Of a DNA stretch of 64,000 nucleotides, positions 47,251-58,589 are shown one piece after another (the first letter of the stretch is position 1; every line of letters starts with the position of its first letter). Under the pieces are notes generated by a model. The model searched no databases, was not told the origin of the DNA, and saw only the letters and a program-made list of their open reading frames with translations. The position numbers and the translations under genes are program-made. This stretch comes from Meghimatium bilineatum (lineage: Eukaryota; Mollusca; Gastropoda; Stylommatophora; Philomycidae). The DNA lies in the NCBI GenBank assembly GCA_034231615.1, contig CM067307.1, forward strand, positions 5,504,647 to 5,568,646. The letters are read 5' to 3'.

Positions 47251-47293
47251 CAGGAGGGGTCGGGAGGTGGGGGAAGTTTGTGAATCATCTAGA
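47251..47293 (-). CDS. Candidate penultimate coding exon of the same unidentified gene
   Basis: 43 nt between GTCAAGTTTCAG and a strong donor CTCCTG|GTAAGA. It encodes LDDSQTSPTSRPLL, with phase 2 in and 0 out. Joined to 43421 it reads SRPLL|APAPPISGK. Recognition is by splice-site quality and phase only. Confidence 0.3.
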
Positions 47294-47534
47294 CTGAAAC
47301 TTGACAGAAATAATATTACTAGCACGAAAAGTATTCTAACGGCCTCTAAAATAATGTCTGGTAGGTTACTTAGTTATAATTCATGAATGCAGCAAAACAA
47401 ACATTATCTATGGTCTGATGCATAAATATAAACGCTTTCAATGTGTCAACAAGAAGCGATAAAGATGACACGCTAAGGACTTTGTAGAATCCCATTCAAA
47501 TAAATAATATATATATCTATCTATTATCTTTTCT

Positions 47535-47765
47535 CTGCTTTTGCTGTAAGGTGTCGCAGGATTGAATGACGATCGGTTTGTGGGCTATGGCAGGTTTGGT
47601 AGCTTGATATGCAGTAATACTGTGACATTTCAGAATGATGGTGCCTTCTTCAATCCAAATTATTCTTGGTCTTTCTCTGCGTCTTGCTGTTTCTATATTT
47701 CATGTTGTATGCTCTTGCTGCTGGCCAATAAGTGTTCATTTACATTAAGTAGTCAAACAATTTAA
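47535..47765 (+). repeat. Dispersed repeat R4, copy 2
   Basis: TCGCAGGATTGAATGACGAT ... TTGATATGCAGTAATACTGT ... GTATGCTCTTGCTGCTGGCC matches 6800-7020. Confidence 0.65.
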
Positions 47766-47789
47766 GTCTTTGTTTTTCAATATTTTTGA

Positions 47790-47940
47790 CCACAGATGTT
47801 GTTCCAACAGTTCTTGTAATCTCTTAATTTCTCACATGGTTTCTTCCTGTTCTGTCTGCTGCTTTTCTTAGGTGTCTCTTTCACGTGTAGTAGGTTCTCT
47901 CTCTTGTTCTTTAAGTTGGTGTCCATGTATGACATTGACA
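47790..47940 (-). pseudogene. LINE RT fragment (family of 17465-17950)
   Basis: Minus: NSIFIPAFCCQCHTWTPT-like start, then AGAAGCCATGTGAGAAATTA equivalents and GGAACAACATCTGTGGTCAA. Confidence 0.7.
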
Positions 47941-48191
47941 ACAAAATGCTGGTATGAAGATTGAATTTATAATTTACTTTCTGGTTTCCATCGGGATAGA
48001 TTTGTGTTTTAAAATTGGTGTAAGTTTTACTAAATATTTTAGGAAATAAATAATGCAGTTGAATTCATAAGTTAATTTTTTTAAGTTAAACGCTTTGATG
48101 TCTTTAAGGTTGACTCGTCCATGCGTTTGAAAAACATGTTTCACCAAATAGGTAAATCATCCAATAGTCAGGGTCTGTGGCTGGATGCTAC

Positions 48192-48232
48192 ACAGAGAGA
48201 GAGAGAGAGAGAGAGAAAGAGGGAGAGAGAGG
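48192..48232. repeat. (GA)n microsatellite
   Basis: AGAGAGAGAGAGAGAGAGAG with minor interruptions. Confidence 0.95.
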
Positions 48233-48826
48233 CTCAGATGTCTAAGATACCAGGTTCAAACTCAATCACAGGAAACTGTGAATTAGTACTGCTCAGAAAA
48301 CAATGGCAATGTACACATATTTCCTAGAAAATTACTAAAATCAAATATGATCGCTACGTCCTGAATATGATATACTACAAAGTGTTAAATATCGGCAAAT
48401 AAAACAATAACATCACAACTAACAGTTTATCTCTAGTAATCCAATATAACCGCTATTTACACCCACCCTACGTGCTAGTAAGTCGTTAGTCTTTCATTTG
48501 TGTAGTTAGTTAATTCATCTTGGGATAAAGATGGTCATTAGTCATTTCTAGCGAGCACCTCGTTGCAATTTTCTAATCATGAGATTTAACTACGGCGCCT
48601 GGAAATAACCCAATACTGATCTTTTTGTTAGTGTTTTGTTTTATACAAATTTCCTTCCATTTTTACATTTGCAAGTTGCTGTAATACTTTTGTATTGCTT
48701 ATAACTCAACAATTTTGAACTCTGTTGCTGTTATGCGTAAAGTTTCGTTTGGTGGTCGTATTTTTTTCGTTTCGTCGTTTATCCTCTGCCTTAGGTGTGT
48801 TATGAATACTAAATTATATTATGTCA

Positions 48827-48906
48827 GGACCGGGAGAGTTGTGGCTCAAAATCGAGAGGTTAGAGCATTGGTCATTCAAATTCCAAGTCCAAGGTTTGAC
48901 TTCTGG
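48827..48906 (+). repeat. tRNA-like SINE head
   Basis: GTGGCTCAAAATCGAGAGGT and, 45 bases on, AAGGTTTGACTTC resemble A and B boxes. A similar head, inverted, is at 50928-51000. Too degenerate for a tRNA gene. Confidence 0.45.
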
Positions 48907-48961
48907 AAATAATTTTAAAAAATATATATGATGGAGGATAAATATAAAAAAATCACTTTTA

Positions 48962-49222
48962 TGTCGTAGTCTTCTGTGGCCATTCTCAAACTCGTGCAGG
49001 TTAGCAGTCATAATGTAATCCAGACAGTGGAGTGCTCTAAGTCATGGTTTACAGCTTTAAAGCATTTCTACATTTTCAGCCGGACACATCCGATTTCTAC
49101 ATGGTTCTGCATCATTCTGACACATTACAGAATATGACAGCGACGTTCCTCCCCCAAAGCTCCATAGTTGTCTCGTGTGACATGCACAGCACATAACATT
49201 CTGTGCCTCCCTTCCTGATCCC
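48962..49222 (-). repeat. SINE S1b, diverged full-length copy
   Basis: On minus: CCGGGATCAGGAAGGGAGGC, GAACCATGTAGAAATCGGAT, GTAAACCATGACTTAGAGCA, GTCTGGATTACATTATGACT and CGAGTTTGAGAATGGCCACA, in S1b order. Confidence 0.7.
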
Positions 49223-49514
49223 GGTAATACAGGAACTACATTTCAAGTAGTATCAAATGCAAGCTGCGTTTATCACACAGTCACAAGTACCTTATACATT
49301 CCAAGAAAACATATAGTAATGACAAGAGTGGTAACCCCTTATTGGGATAGAGCAGGGCCGTAAATACATTTTCAGGAAAGAGGAGAGTGAGGTTGCCTTT
49401 TAAATGTTAAATACGGCACTTATTCCGTTTTTGTGTGCACCTCCTTCCATTTTCTCTGATATCCTCTTCTGTTTCACCCCATCTATAAAGATAATGTCAA
49501 TAAATACAAACTAA

Positions 49515-50045
49515 TGTTAGAGACAGGAGTCTTGTCGTGTTTCATGTCGGAACCGAACATGTTCATGACGTTTTACCGCTGCAAGAGTCGTGTCTTGTTA
49601 CATGTCGAAACCAAAGAAGTTCATGACGTTTTACCACTACAAGAGTCGTGTCTTGTTACATGTCGAAACCAAAGAAGTTCATGACGTTTTACCGCTACAA
49701 GAGTCGTGTCTTGTTACATGTCGAAACCAAAGAAGTTCATGACGTTTTACCGCTACAAGAGTCGTGTCTTGTTACATGTCGAAACCAAACAAGTTCATGA
49801 CGTTTTACCACTACAAGAGTCGTGTCTTGTTACATGTCGGAACCAAACAAGTTCATGACGTTTTACCACTACAAGAGTCGTGTCTTGTTACATGTCGAAA
49901 CCAAACAAGTTCATGACGTTTTACCACTACAAGAGTCGTGTCTTGTTACATGTCGGAACCAAACAAGTTCATGACGTGTTACCGCTACAAGAGTCGTGTC
50001 TTGTTACATGTCGGAACCAAACAAGTTCATGACGTTTTACCGCAG
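49515..50045. repeat. 58-bp minisatellite, nine copies, derived from a LINE
   Basis: ACAAGAGTCGTGTCTTGTTA plus CATGTCGAAACCAAACAAGT plus TCATGACGTTTTACCACT. On minus each unit reads HELVWFRHVTRHDSCSG, i.e. RT C-terminal sequence continuous with the relic at 50046-50160. Confidence 0.95.
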
Positions 50046-50160
50046 CCAAAAGTGGCTCAAATGGAGATTGTAGCCTTTGTTTGATGAGGCAATCTTTCTT
50101 TAACCACAAATGCGAGTCTATCTTGGTTACATTGGGACGTATAAACATCAAATATTTACT
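50046..50160 (-). pseudogene. LINE RT fragment at the edge of the 58-bp array
   Basis: IDSHLWLKKDCLIKQRLQSP then FEPLLAAVKRHELVWFRHVT; same family as 62800-63045 (EPVL-like, WFRHVTRH). Confidence 0.75.
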
Positions 50161-50274
50161 GGAGATCGACTTTCAGGTAATCTGGCCTCAACGACCGTCG
50201 AAGATTAAATATATAAATTAATTATAATTCCGCAAACCCCCCCCCCCCCAAGGCGAAATAAGATACAACATTCC

Positions 50275-50570
50275 AGTATAAGCCTTACTAACATAGTACA
50301 TTAAATATCTCTTGTGTTCTAGTAACATAGAACATTAAGTAACTCTTGTATTCTAGCAACATAGAACATTAAATAACTCTTGTGTTGTATAAAGATTAAG
50401 CGACATGCAAGCGATCAGAAAATAAGCAACAAAGCATAATCATTAGATTATAGTGATTAGAAATTGTAATTAGAAGTACTAGTACTAGATGTATGATGAT
50501 TAGGAATTGTAATTAGAAGTACTAGTACTAGATGTATGATGATTAGGAATTGTAATTAGAAGTATTAGTA
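50275..50570. repeat. Two short tandem arrays (about 40 bp and about 48 bp)
   Basis: AACATAGAACATTAAGTAAC type units (three) at 50285-50395, then GATGTATGATGATTAGGAAT units (three) at 50455-50575. Confidence 0.85.
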
Positions 50571-50654
50571 CTATAACATATATTAGGAAGTGTTTATGTT
50601 GCAATCCCCAGGAAATATGAGAAAAAATGCTCGGCATCTATCTGTGAACTGTCA

Positions 50655-50795
50655 ATACTGAATCTGTCTGTCAGATGTCAATACTGCATCTATCTGTCAG
50701 ATGTCAATACTGCATCTATCTGTCAGATGTCAATACTGCATCTATCTGTCAGATGTCAATACTGCATCTATCTGTCATCTGTCAATATTGCATTT
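50655..50795. repeat. 26-bp tandem repeat
   Basis: GTCAGATGTCAATACTGCAT plus CTATCT, five copies. Confidence 0.93.
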
Positions 50796-50927
50796 TTACT
50801 GTTAGAAGTTTCAGGGATTTTTCGAGTGGCTTCTGTTATAAAGGCCGCATATCCTCGCTGTCGCCGCGTCATGTTCAGGGTGAGTTTTTTAATTAACACT
50901 CCGACAGAAAAAAAAATTCAGTCTTTA

Positions 50928-51000
50928 CTGGTTTCCGAACTCCTGACCTCATGGGTGTCTGACCAACGCTCTAATTTCCTTGACATGAGCTACACGCCCT
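50928..51000 (-). repeat. tRNA-like SINE head
   Basis: On minus GTGTAGCTCATGTCAAGG and GGAGTTCGGAAAC mimic A and B boxes. Confidence 0.4.
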
Positions 51001-51149
51001 GTATCCTACATAAGATACAGAATATACTGTATCACTATCTAAAATTGTGGTATTTCTCCGGAGCTTTTTTTTTTCAAACACGACGATTTCAGCTACTTGG
51101 TGATGTGCAGGTGTTTTAAGAATAGATTCCAACTACCTGGTGATGTGCA

Positions 51150-51480
51150 GGTGTGATGAAAATACCATGGACATCTAAGAAAACTAATGCAGAGATTCTC
51201 ATTGATGCTGGCGTAAAAAGATCAATCATATCAAACATTAGGGGCAGACTGTCAATGTTTCTATGACATGTGCTGAGAAGAACACAGCGTGAACACTTAA
51301 TAACCACTGGAAAGATCAAGGGGAGAAGAGATAGGGGACGACAAAGAGAAAAGTTGCTAGATGGGCTTGTATTGTCGCACGGTAGTAGCTCACCAATCGA
51401 GCTTATTGACAACACAAGAGACAGAGAGTCGTGGAGAAACATGATCGTCTACGCTATTCGGCATGGCACTTGATTGATTG
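51150..51480 (+). pseudogene. LINE C-terminal relic
   Basis: [40 protein letters not shown] and DNTRDRESWRNMIVYAIRHG, then TGA; the best end of the family seen at 12151. Confidence 0.85.
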
Positions 51481-51539
51481 ATCCAACTCAGAGGGGTAAA
51501 TTTATGATAAATTATAGTTAAGAAAGAAGATAAGTATTA

Positions 51540-51860
51540 AGATGTCTGATGATGTAGCAATTGCAGAAAACACGTATTAAGGTGTTTGATCATAAGTTAT
51601 AGTTATTAAGAAGACGGGTATTAAGATGTTTGATGATATTATTATTACGGAAGACAAATATTACCATGTTTTATGATATTATTATTACGGAAGACAAATA
51701 TTACCATGATTGATATTATTATTACGGAAGACAAATATTACCATGTTTGATGATATTATTATTACGTAAGACAAATATTACCATGTTTGATGATATTATT
51801 ATTACGGAAGAAAAATATTACCATGTTTGATGATATTATTATTACCGAAGACTAGTATTG
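51540..51860. repeat. 40-bp minisatellite
   Basis: ATGTTTGATGATATTATTAT plus TACGGAAGACAAATATTACC, five good copies plus degenerate leading units. Confidence 0.92.
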
Positions 51861-51902
51861 AGATGCGTAATTCTATGTTACAGTTATTGTTCACAAGCTA
51901 CT

Positions 51903-51903
51903 A

Positions 51904-51963
<60 letters not shown>
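51903..51963. repeat. (CTA)n microsatellite
   Basis: About 20 pure units. Confidence 0.98.
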
Positions 51964-51964
<1 letters not shown>

Positions 51965-51984
51965 TTGCTTCACGTTACTACTAC

Positions 51985-52125
51985 TAATATTGGAAGAGAA
52001 GAAAAGGAAGACCAAGAAGTCAATGGACCAGCGACATCAAAGAATATATGAACATATCTCTGGCCAATGCAGACCTGCTTCCCAGGAACAAGATGTGTTC
52101 AGAGTATCCACAATGAAGGCAACGT
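51985..52125 (+). pseudogene. LINE C-terminal fragment between (CTA)n tracts
   Basis: YWKRRKGRPRSQWTSDIKEY then MNISLANADLLP; same family as 9998-10442. Confidence 0.75.
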
Positions 52126-52164
52126 TCTGAAAAGAATATGTCACTTGAAATATGTCACTGTTTT

Positions 52165-52230
52165 AATTCTAGTACTAATATTACAACTACTAATTATTAT
52201 TACTACCACTACTATTGCTGATACTAACAG

Positions 52231-52263
<33 letters not shown>

Positions 52264-52765
52264 TACTACTACTACTACTACTACAACTATTACTACGACT
52301 ACTACTATTACCATTGCTAGTACTTCTATTACTACTAATTACAATTACTACTACTACTATTACTACTACTAATACTACTACCATCTTACTGCTACTATAA
52401 CTATTACTACTACTACTACTACTACTACCATTGCTAGTACTTCTATTACTACTGATTACAATTACTACTACTTCTACAACTATTACTACTACTACTACTA
52501 CTACTACTACCATTGCTAGTACTTTTATTACTACTGATTACAATTACTACTACTACTATTACTACTACTAATACTACTACCACCTTATTGCTACTACAAC
52601 TATTACTACGAATACTACTACTACAACTATTACTACGACTACTACTGCAAATATTACTACGACTACTACTACTACCATTGCTAGTACTTCTATTACTACT
52701 GATTACAATTACTACTACTACAACTAATACTGCCACTACTACGAATGCTGCAACTAATATTGTTA
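52165..52765. repeat. Imperfect (CTA)n with higher-order repeat
   Basis: Blocks of CTACTACTA are punctuated by ACCATTGCTAGTACTTCTAT and TACTACTGATTACAATTACT, recurring about every 85-140 bp. Ser-, Thr- and Val-rich ORFs across it are artefacts. Confidence 0.95.
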
Positions 52766-52856
52766 TATATATGCCTGTTATTCTACAACATAAATAGCAA
52801 TATATTTCTAAGTGGTATTTTAATTAATAATATAATTGTTTGCTAAACAAACATAC

Positions 52857-52941
52857 CTTTCCTCATTCTACAAGTTTTTATAATAACCAATGTCACAGTG
52901 AAATCTGACGATGCAATGCCACAACAAATGTATGACAGAAA
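52857..52941 (-). CDS. Candidate internal exon, first-membrane-helix-like
   Basis: Acceptor CTTTTTGTGTGTTAG and donor GGAAAG|GTATGT bound 85 nt, open in one frame: FLSYICCGIA then SSDFTVTLVIIKTCRMRK. A hydrophobic helix followed by a basic RMRK resembles TM1 and intracellular loop 1 of class A GPCRs, but the TM1 Asn is absent. An ORF at 53290-53114 just upstream (MMVVSMAVPLVKRDT..., with NST and NQT sequons) could precede it only through a weak donor, TTC|GTATCT at 53147. Hypothesis only. Confidence 0.22.
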
Positions 52942-53299
52942 CTAACACACAAAAAGGCACACCAAGGTTACATTTATTAGCAATATCTGATAAATACAAA
53001 CCTTTTCTCTGCTTTACGTTAATCCCCTGTGCTGCGAATCAGTGCACTATTAACTAAAGTACAAGTCGTTTAGTTATTAAGAACCGATATACATACATAA
53101 ACTATTGCGTTTATTAGCTGCAAATTACAGAGTGAACTATAGATACGAATAACAAATACATCCCTTCAGTTTGATTTTCAGACGACTTCTCTGTGCTATT
53201 CAAATCGTATATAACTACATCGATTTCAAATGCAGTTGTTTGAACGGTATCGCGTTTGACTAGCGGCACAGCCATTGACACCACCATCATTCTAGCGTT

Positions 53300-54135
53300 A
53301 TTTTGTAGCCTAGCAACTACTAACTCTTGCGAATTACATGTTACATTAACAAGGGAAACTACTGCTATAAATCTTTCTGAACACTATCATTCGGTTATCT
53401 GTACGTTTTGAAGTTGTAAACAAACAGGGTTGCCAGTAGTATAAATTAATTGTAGTAACATTTATAGTTAAATATAACCAAAAGTAGTAAAATTCCTAAT
53501 CCTTAATACATTTGTAAATTGAATATAAATGACTAAAGCTAAAATATTGTGGCTAGTGTAAAAGTTCCATTCTAGCCCCGCCTTGTGTATCTGCAACTAA
53601 AGCTGGAAACAAAGAACTGTACCTCAAAGAACAGATTTAGTCGCGGCAGCTACATTGCCAAATTAGAACAGTAAAACGACTTTTTCAGCCAAACCATTTC
53701 TAAAAAACAAAAACGATGAATCCAAAGTGGCATGTTTCGACAATATAACAAGAAAACTGGCCACTGTGTTTAAAAAGTTATGAAACCAAATGATCTCGAA
53801 TATTTTGTTTGAAATTATATCAAATCTGTGATATAGATAGTAACACAACTGAGTGACTGTATTGTTTAATTGTATTTCAAATAACATATGGAGTGGAAAA
53901 ACAAGTCATGTTTTCTACACGTTATCAAAATACCAAGAAAATAATTACACATTATTAACTAATCTATGCATTATCTATGTGTTCAAAATCGATCTGCTGT
54001 GCGGTGTGTCGTTTTCAAAATATTGTACTATCTGCCTCTTAGTTATGCAAGCTGTCGTGTTTTCTTAACCAACATCTTGATTGGGTGCATTGCTTTTTCA
54101 CGGAACATGTCCTTCAATATTAATTTCTAAAATTA
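53300..54135. other. Intergenic, no gene seen
   Basis: Stop-dense in all frames; no repeat or element recognised. Confidence 0.55.
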
Positions 54136-54139
54136 TTAT

Positions 54140-54301
54140 TTGCACCTAAGAAGGATGTGTTGCGCCTTGGGTGCGAATAAAACAGTCACACCACGCATTT
54201 TCATTCTCTGAACAACATCCTGCTGGAAATCTAGTAGAACCATTGTCCTGCTTCAAGAGAGATCCAGCGGGAGTTTGAAAATGAACGTTGAAGAAGAAAA
54301 G
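54140..54301 (+). repeat. SINE S1a copy with GAA tail
   Basis: GTGCGAATAAAACAGTCACA, CTGAACAACATCCTGCTGGA, GGGAGTTTGAAAATGAACGT, AAGAAGAAAAGG. Confidence 0.75.
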
Positions 54302-54505
54302 GAATTATTTTCAATCCAATCTTACAAATATGTTTCTATGCGCAGTAGTTTTGCCATTTTTTTCTCAGTCAATTCTTGTCATTTAAAGCAGATTCTTGAA
54401 CTTCTGACTTCTCTAACATTTGAGCATCTTCATGCTCGAGAATTCATTTATTTGTATATACCTTTTACGGGTATTTCAGATATAATAATATATTTTTATG
54501 TAAGT

Positions 54506-54509
<4 letters not shown>

Positions 54510-54574
<65 letters not shown>
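54510..54574. repeat. (TA)n microsatellite
   Basis: About 32 pure units. Confidence 0.98.
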
Positions 54575-54576
<2 letters not shown>

Positions 54577-54654
54577 TACATACATAGCACGTCGACAGGG
54601 GATACACAAAGTTGCTCAAAAAGAAACTTAAATGGAGAGGAAGGCACATCACAT

Positions 54655-54990
54655 AACGTATGATTGGAGTTAGCTTGAGAGACAAAATCAGGAATGAAGC
54701 ACTAAGGAAACAATTAGGGATCAAACCAACAATAGAATACATACAGAAACAACAAGTTAAATGGTACGGCCACATAACCAGACAGAAAGAGCAAAGTATT
54801 ATCCAAAAAACACTTAACAAACGATACGAAAACAGGAACCTATTGGACGCCCTCGTAAAAGGTGGATAGATAGTGTATTAGAGACACTCGGAAATATAAC
54901 AGCAGAGGAGGCAAATAGTAGGGCAAAAGACCGTACACTCACTCTCCCCTCAACACCGACAGGTACATGAGGACAGAAAGAAGAAGATAC
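54655..54990 (+). pseudogene. LINE RT C-terminal relic
   Basis: GVSLRDKIRNEALRKQLGIK, IEYIQKQQVKWYGHITRQKE, then after a frame change IGRPRKRWIDSVLETLGNIT and AEEANSRAKDRTLTLPSTPT. Ends AGAAAGAAGAAGATACATAC. Confidence 0.85.
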
Positions 54991-55059
54991 ATACATATAA
55001 ATATTTAATGGCTTCCATCGCAGATGCTGATGGTACCATTCTCAGTCGTGTATTGTCAT

Positions 55060-55060
55060 G

Positions 55061-55098
<38 letters not shown>
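55060..55098. repeat. (CT)n microsatellite
   Basis: About 18 units. Confidence 0.97.
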
Positions 55099-55100
<2 letters not shown>

Positions 55101-55156
55101 GTACACAGAAATGACTAAAACATCACATTTGGACATATAATCATCTCCTTAACACA

Positions 55157-55445
55157 TTGGGTACACGTATTGTCACATTTGATATGTGACTCAACCTATG
55201 ATAATTGGGTACACGTATTGTCACATTTGATATGTGACTCAACCTATGATAATTGGGTACACGTATTGTCACATTTGATATGTGACTCAACCTATGATAA
55301 TTGGGTACACGTATTGTCACATTTGATATGTGACTCAACCTATGATAATTGGGTACACGTATTGTCACATTTGATATGTGACTCAACCTATGATAATTGG
55401 GTACACGTATTGTCACATTTGATATGTGACTCAACCTATGATATC
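55157..55445. repeat. 48-bp minisatellite, six identical copies
   Basis: TTGGGTACACGTATTGTCAC plus ATTTGATATGTGACTCAACC plus TATGATAA. GTCACAT-TTGAT-ATGTGAC is a 7-bp-stem palindrome in each unit. Open frames exist on both strands because 48 is divisible by 3. Confidence 0.97.
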
Positions 55446-56035
55446 GTTTTCAATGTAACAACATCACTTAGTTGTTCATCTTAACACCTCTCCAAATTTG
55501 TGTTGCTATTGCCCTTAATGTTACCGGTGGATTCCATGTCAATACCTGTCGTACGGTGTTGTATTCTGCCTTTCTTTGAATTTCAATCAATACCCATTAT
55601 CTAAACATAATTCGTATGCACACATAACCCCGCCCTGATATTATATGTTCATAAATTAAATTACGTCAATAATTTTTGTAATTACTGTTAACCCACCCCT
55701 CCTAGTCAATACTTTGTCAAGAACTAAGACCCAACCCATGGTTAATTACATTAATTATGTTTCAAATTTAAACCCCCCCCCCGCCCCACCCTCCCCTCAA
55801 GTATTTAACGGAATAATTTTGGAAAAATACATGGATTTTATATCTGATTTTTCTATAAATGTTTCAAATTATAACAATGCAATTTGTATATGATGAGATA
55901 ACCCTCTTAGATATGCGAGGTAACTTTTAACAACAACATAATATTTCTAACACAAGCATAAGTCTTCTTCAGTTGATTAGCCTGTTAGTTAGTCGTTGAA
56001 TCATCGTCATTGCACTCCTGACGTTCATAGGTGAT
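55446..56035. other. Intergenic, no gene seen
   Basis: AT-rich with a C-run at about 55772; nothing else supported. Confidence 0.55.
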
Positions 56036-56039
56036 TAGA

Positions 56040-56411
56040 TCTTTCCTTGAGTGTAGCCGCCATTACACGTTAACTGACGGTCCCAGTACCCAGTTGAGTG
56101 ACCATCATTCTATCTTGCCCAAGAAACCGCTCCTTTCTAGAAACACCACATTTCAAACCAAATTTCCTTATTCTAGTCATGGAACAAGAGTCATCGTCGT
56201 TTATACAGTCATTTGCTCGTGCGTTTTCACGTAGGGAGTTCAAAATGTCTGCTCGATCCATTGCTCCACCAACAGCCGTAGTAGCAGCGTGTGCGGCCAA
56301 CCTATCTGCTCTCTCATTACCCCGGACTCCCGCATGTCCTGGTACAAAATTGAAAGTCACTTTACGCATACAGGAAACTGAAAGATTAGCCTGTGTGATA
56401 CGCAAACGCAT
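56040..56411 (-). pseudogene. RNase H LINE C-terminal relic
   Basis: [20 protein letters not shown] then LAAHAA is the RNase [11 protein letters not shown] motif; it continues RADILNSLRENARAN and GVSRKERFLGQDRM. Open for 113 codons. Related to 25015-25890 but distinct. Confidence 0.85.
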
Positions 56412-56429
56412 AAAGTTTGCTGTGTCGTC

Positions 56430-56890
56430 TCAACGGCATGGTTGTGTTTGGGACGGAGGGGGTTGGGTTTATGGATGCTTGTGTAGTTCCCCAAGGGAGG
56501 CATTCCAGTGCAACAGTATCCCAGGAATACTACGTCTGTCAGGAGTGCAGTATACACGTCTGGACCAAATAGTTCATCATTCTTCCCCCAGATCTGTTGG
56601 CCCATTTGCAATTATGACACACGTAGCTTCCCCGTCATCTGTGAGTCTGTTTCAAAAGGAGAAAAATGCAATGTCCGCTGGCTTTCAATTCTCTGTCAAC
56701 CACGGGGACGATTTGCATGAAGACAAAAGTTAGAAATTGAGGGAGGCAAGACAAGCAGTGAAACAATGACTTTCTCAAAGGTGACACTGTCAGCGCATTC
56801 CCACACCCCCCCCTTTTCTTCATAGCCCCTCATACAACATTACTGGCAAAACAATAGTCGCTCTATTTCTCTCTCCTTGAAATAGAAATC
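56430..56890 (+). repeat. Dispersed repeat R1, copy 4
   Basis: GGCATTCCAGTGCAACAGTA, CCAGGAATACTACGTCTGTC, GAGTGCAGTATACACGTCTG, AATAGTTCATCATTCTTCCC and TAGCCCCTCATACAACATTA in the R1 order. Confidence 0.8.
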
Positions 56891-57139
56891 CAGGCTATGA
56901 CTGCCACACATGCGAATTTGTAAACTTGTATATAAAAAACCAGTTTTGTTGACATCAACTTTTTCAGTCTCCCACCCTCCCCCATTGTCAACAATTGTCA
57001 TACTCCACCAGACACCCCCGTCCCCAATTTTTGACATAATTGAGCTACGGCATACTAGCCTCTTCGTTCCTGGTCATATTTTGTCATATATTATTCATAA
57101 TCTTGAACGTGCAGTTGCTCACAAATATATTTAATCTAC

Positions 57140-57485
57140 ACTAACAAGTTAGCTAATAAAAGCAGAATCCTAGAAATATCGCTAACAGACAGAGTGAGAA
57201 ATGAAGACATTAGACCAAGAACCGGCACCGTCCCAACCTTGAAGTATAGCCAACAGATCAAATGGTTTGCACACATCAGCTGACTACCATCAGACAGCAT
57301 ACAACAGCAAGCTATGCTACACAGATACAGCGAAGGCGGACCCAGAGGCTGACCACGAAAACGATTGACCACCGAAATAAAAGAGGCAACAAATTCCACA
57401 ATATACTCAGCACACACAGGGGCCATCTCGAGAGAACTCTTCTACCACTGACGCTGAAGGCAATAAAGGGTTTAGCGAATAGATA
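57140..57485 (+). pseudogene. LINE RT C-terminal relic
   Basis: RVRNEDIRPRTGTVPTLKYS, QQIKWFAHIS, then RKRLTTEIKEATNST; same family as 45060-45490. Confidence 0.82.
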
Positions 57486-57498
57486 GATCGATAGATAA

Positions 57499-57673
57499 AA
57501 TCATCCTATTATCTACTTATATAAAACCATCCTATTATCTACTTATATAAAACCATCCTATTATCTACTTATATAAAACCATCCTATTATCTACTTATAT
57601 AAAACCATCCTATTATCTACTTATATAAAACCATCCTATTATCTACTTATATAAAACCATCCTATTATCTACT
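57499..57673. repeat. 26-bp minisatellite, seven copies
   Basis: AAAACCATCCTATTATCTAC plus TTATAT, essentially identical copies starting 14 bp after the LINE relic. Confidence 0.97.
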
Positions 57674-57867
57674 TTAATTGCGAACGAAAAGAAGATCTAC
57701 TAAATGCGTTCGCAAATTCATGCCGCACTTTAAAATTCGATAACTAAACAAACATGGGACATACATTAAATGAAATTTGTCATGGAAAACTGTTAGTTTT
57801 CACGACGTTTAGGATACATTTTAAAAGAAAAAATTCAAACACGCAAGAAATGTTCATGTTTATTTAT

Positions 57868-57995
57868 GTCTGGCGATTGGCGCAAATAAAACGATGACAA
57901 AAAGCATATATGTGTTCTGGGCTACACTATGTTGGAAAACGTGTAGGAAGATTGTCCTTCAAGAAGAAAGATTGAGCAGGAATTTGAGAATATAC
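57868..57995 (+). repeat. SINE S1a copy, diverged
   Basis: GGCGATTGGCGCAAATAAAA, GTTCTGGGCTACACTATGTT, AGCAGGAATTTGAGAATATA. Confidence 0.6.
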
Positions 57996-58585
57996 GCTAA
58001 ATGAAAGATTAAATAAACACTAAATATACGCTAACTAAAGAGCCCATACAAGTAATTAGGAGACACAATTTAGCCGTGAACTGAATTTTATAACTATTCA
58101 CTACCTGCACAATAAAAACATGAATTTTTTAGTGTTTATTATTTTTTTTTATTTTAATTTTCTGCAATCAAAATTTACACTATTTGCCAAAAATATTTCT
58201 CAAGTTTAATAATTAGTCAGAAATTTCTCGCGTTATGTTAAAGGTTGTCACCAGAAGACTATTGTCATGCATAGCTATGTCATTGCTTATACCTAAACAT
58301 GATTGCGTCAGAATTCTTCATGTACAAATAATTGCAGCTGTAGGACCATCCTAATGTATTAAACTTATTGTTTGTTTTTATTTCTAGTTCGTACTTGTTT
58401 TTTTTATACAGGTCCCTATTACCGTAACTGGGAATAAGTTCTTGTTTCATTCTTTTTGTTATTTCTCATTGACATTACCTTACATTTGGTGTTATTTATT
58501 AGTTTATTAGTAATCAGTGACAATAATACATTATCATTGTTGTTATCATCGTAGTTTCAGGGCACTTTGATCTTGGTGAATAAAA
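57996..58585. other. Intergenic, no gene seen
   Basis: AT-rich; no element boundary supported. Confidence 0.55.
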
Positions 58586-58589
58586 TCAT

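Noticed and set aside
52067-52797. Poly-Thr, poly-Ser and poly-Val ORFs
   Set aside because: Products of (CTA)n low-complexity DNA.
56098-56733. 211-codon plus ORF, the second longest in the window
   Set aside because: It is antisense to the RNase H relic and runs into repeat R1; no domain recognised.
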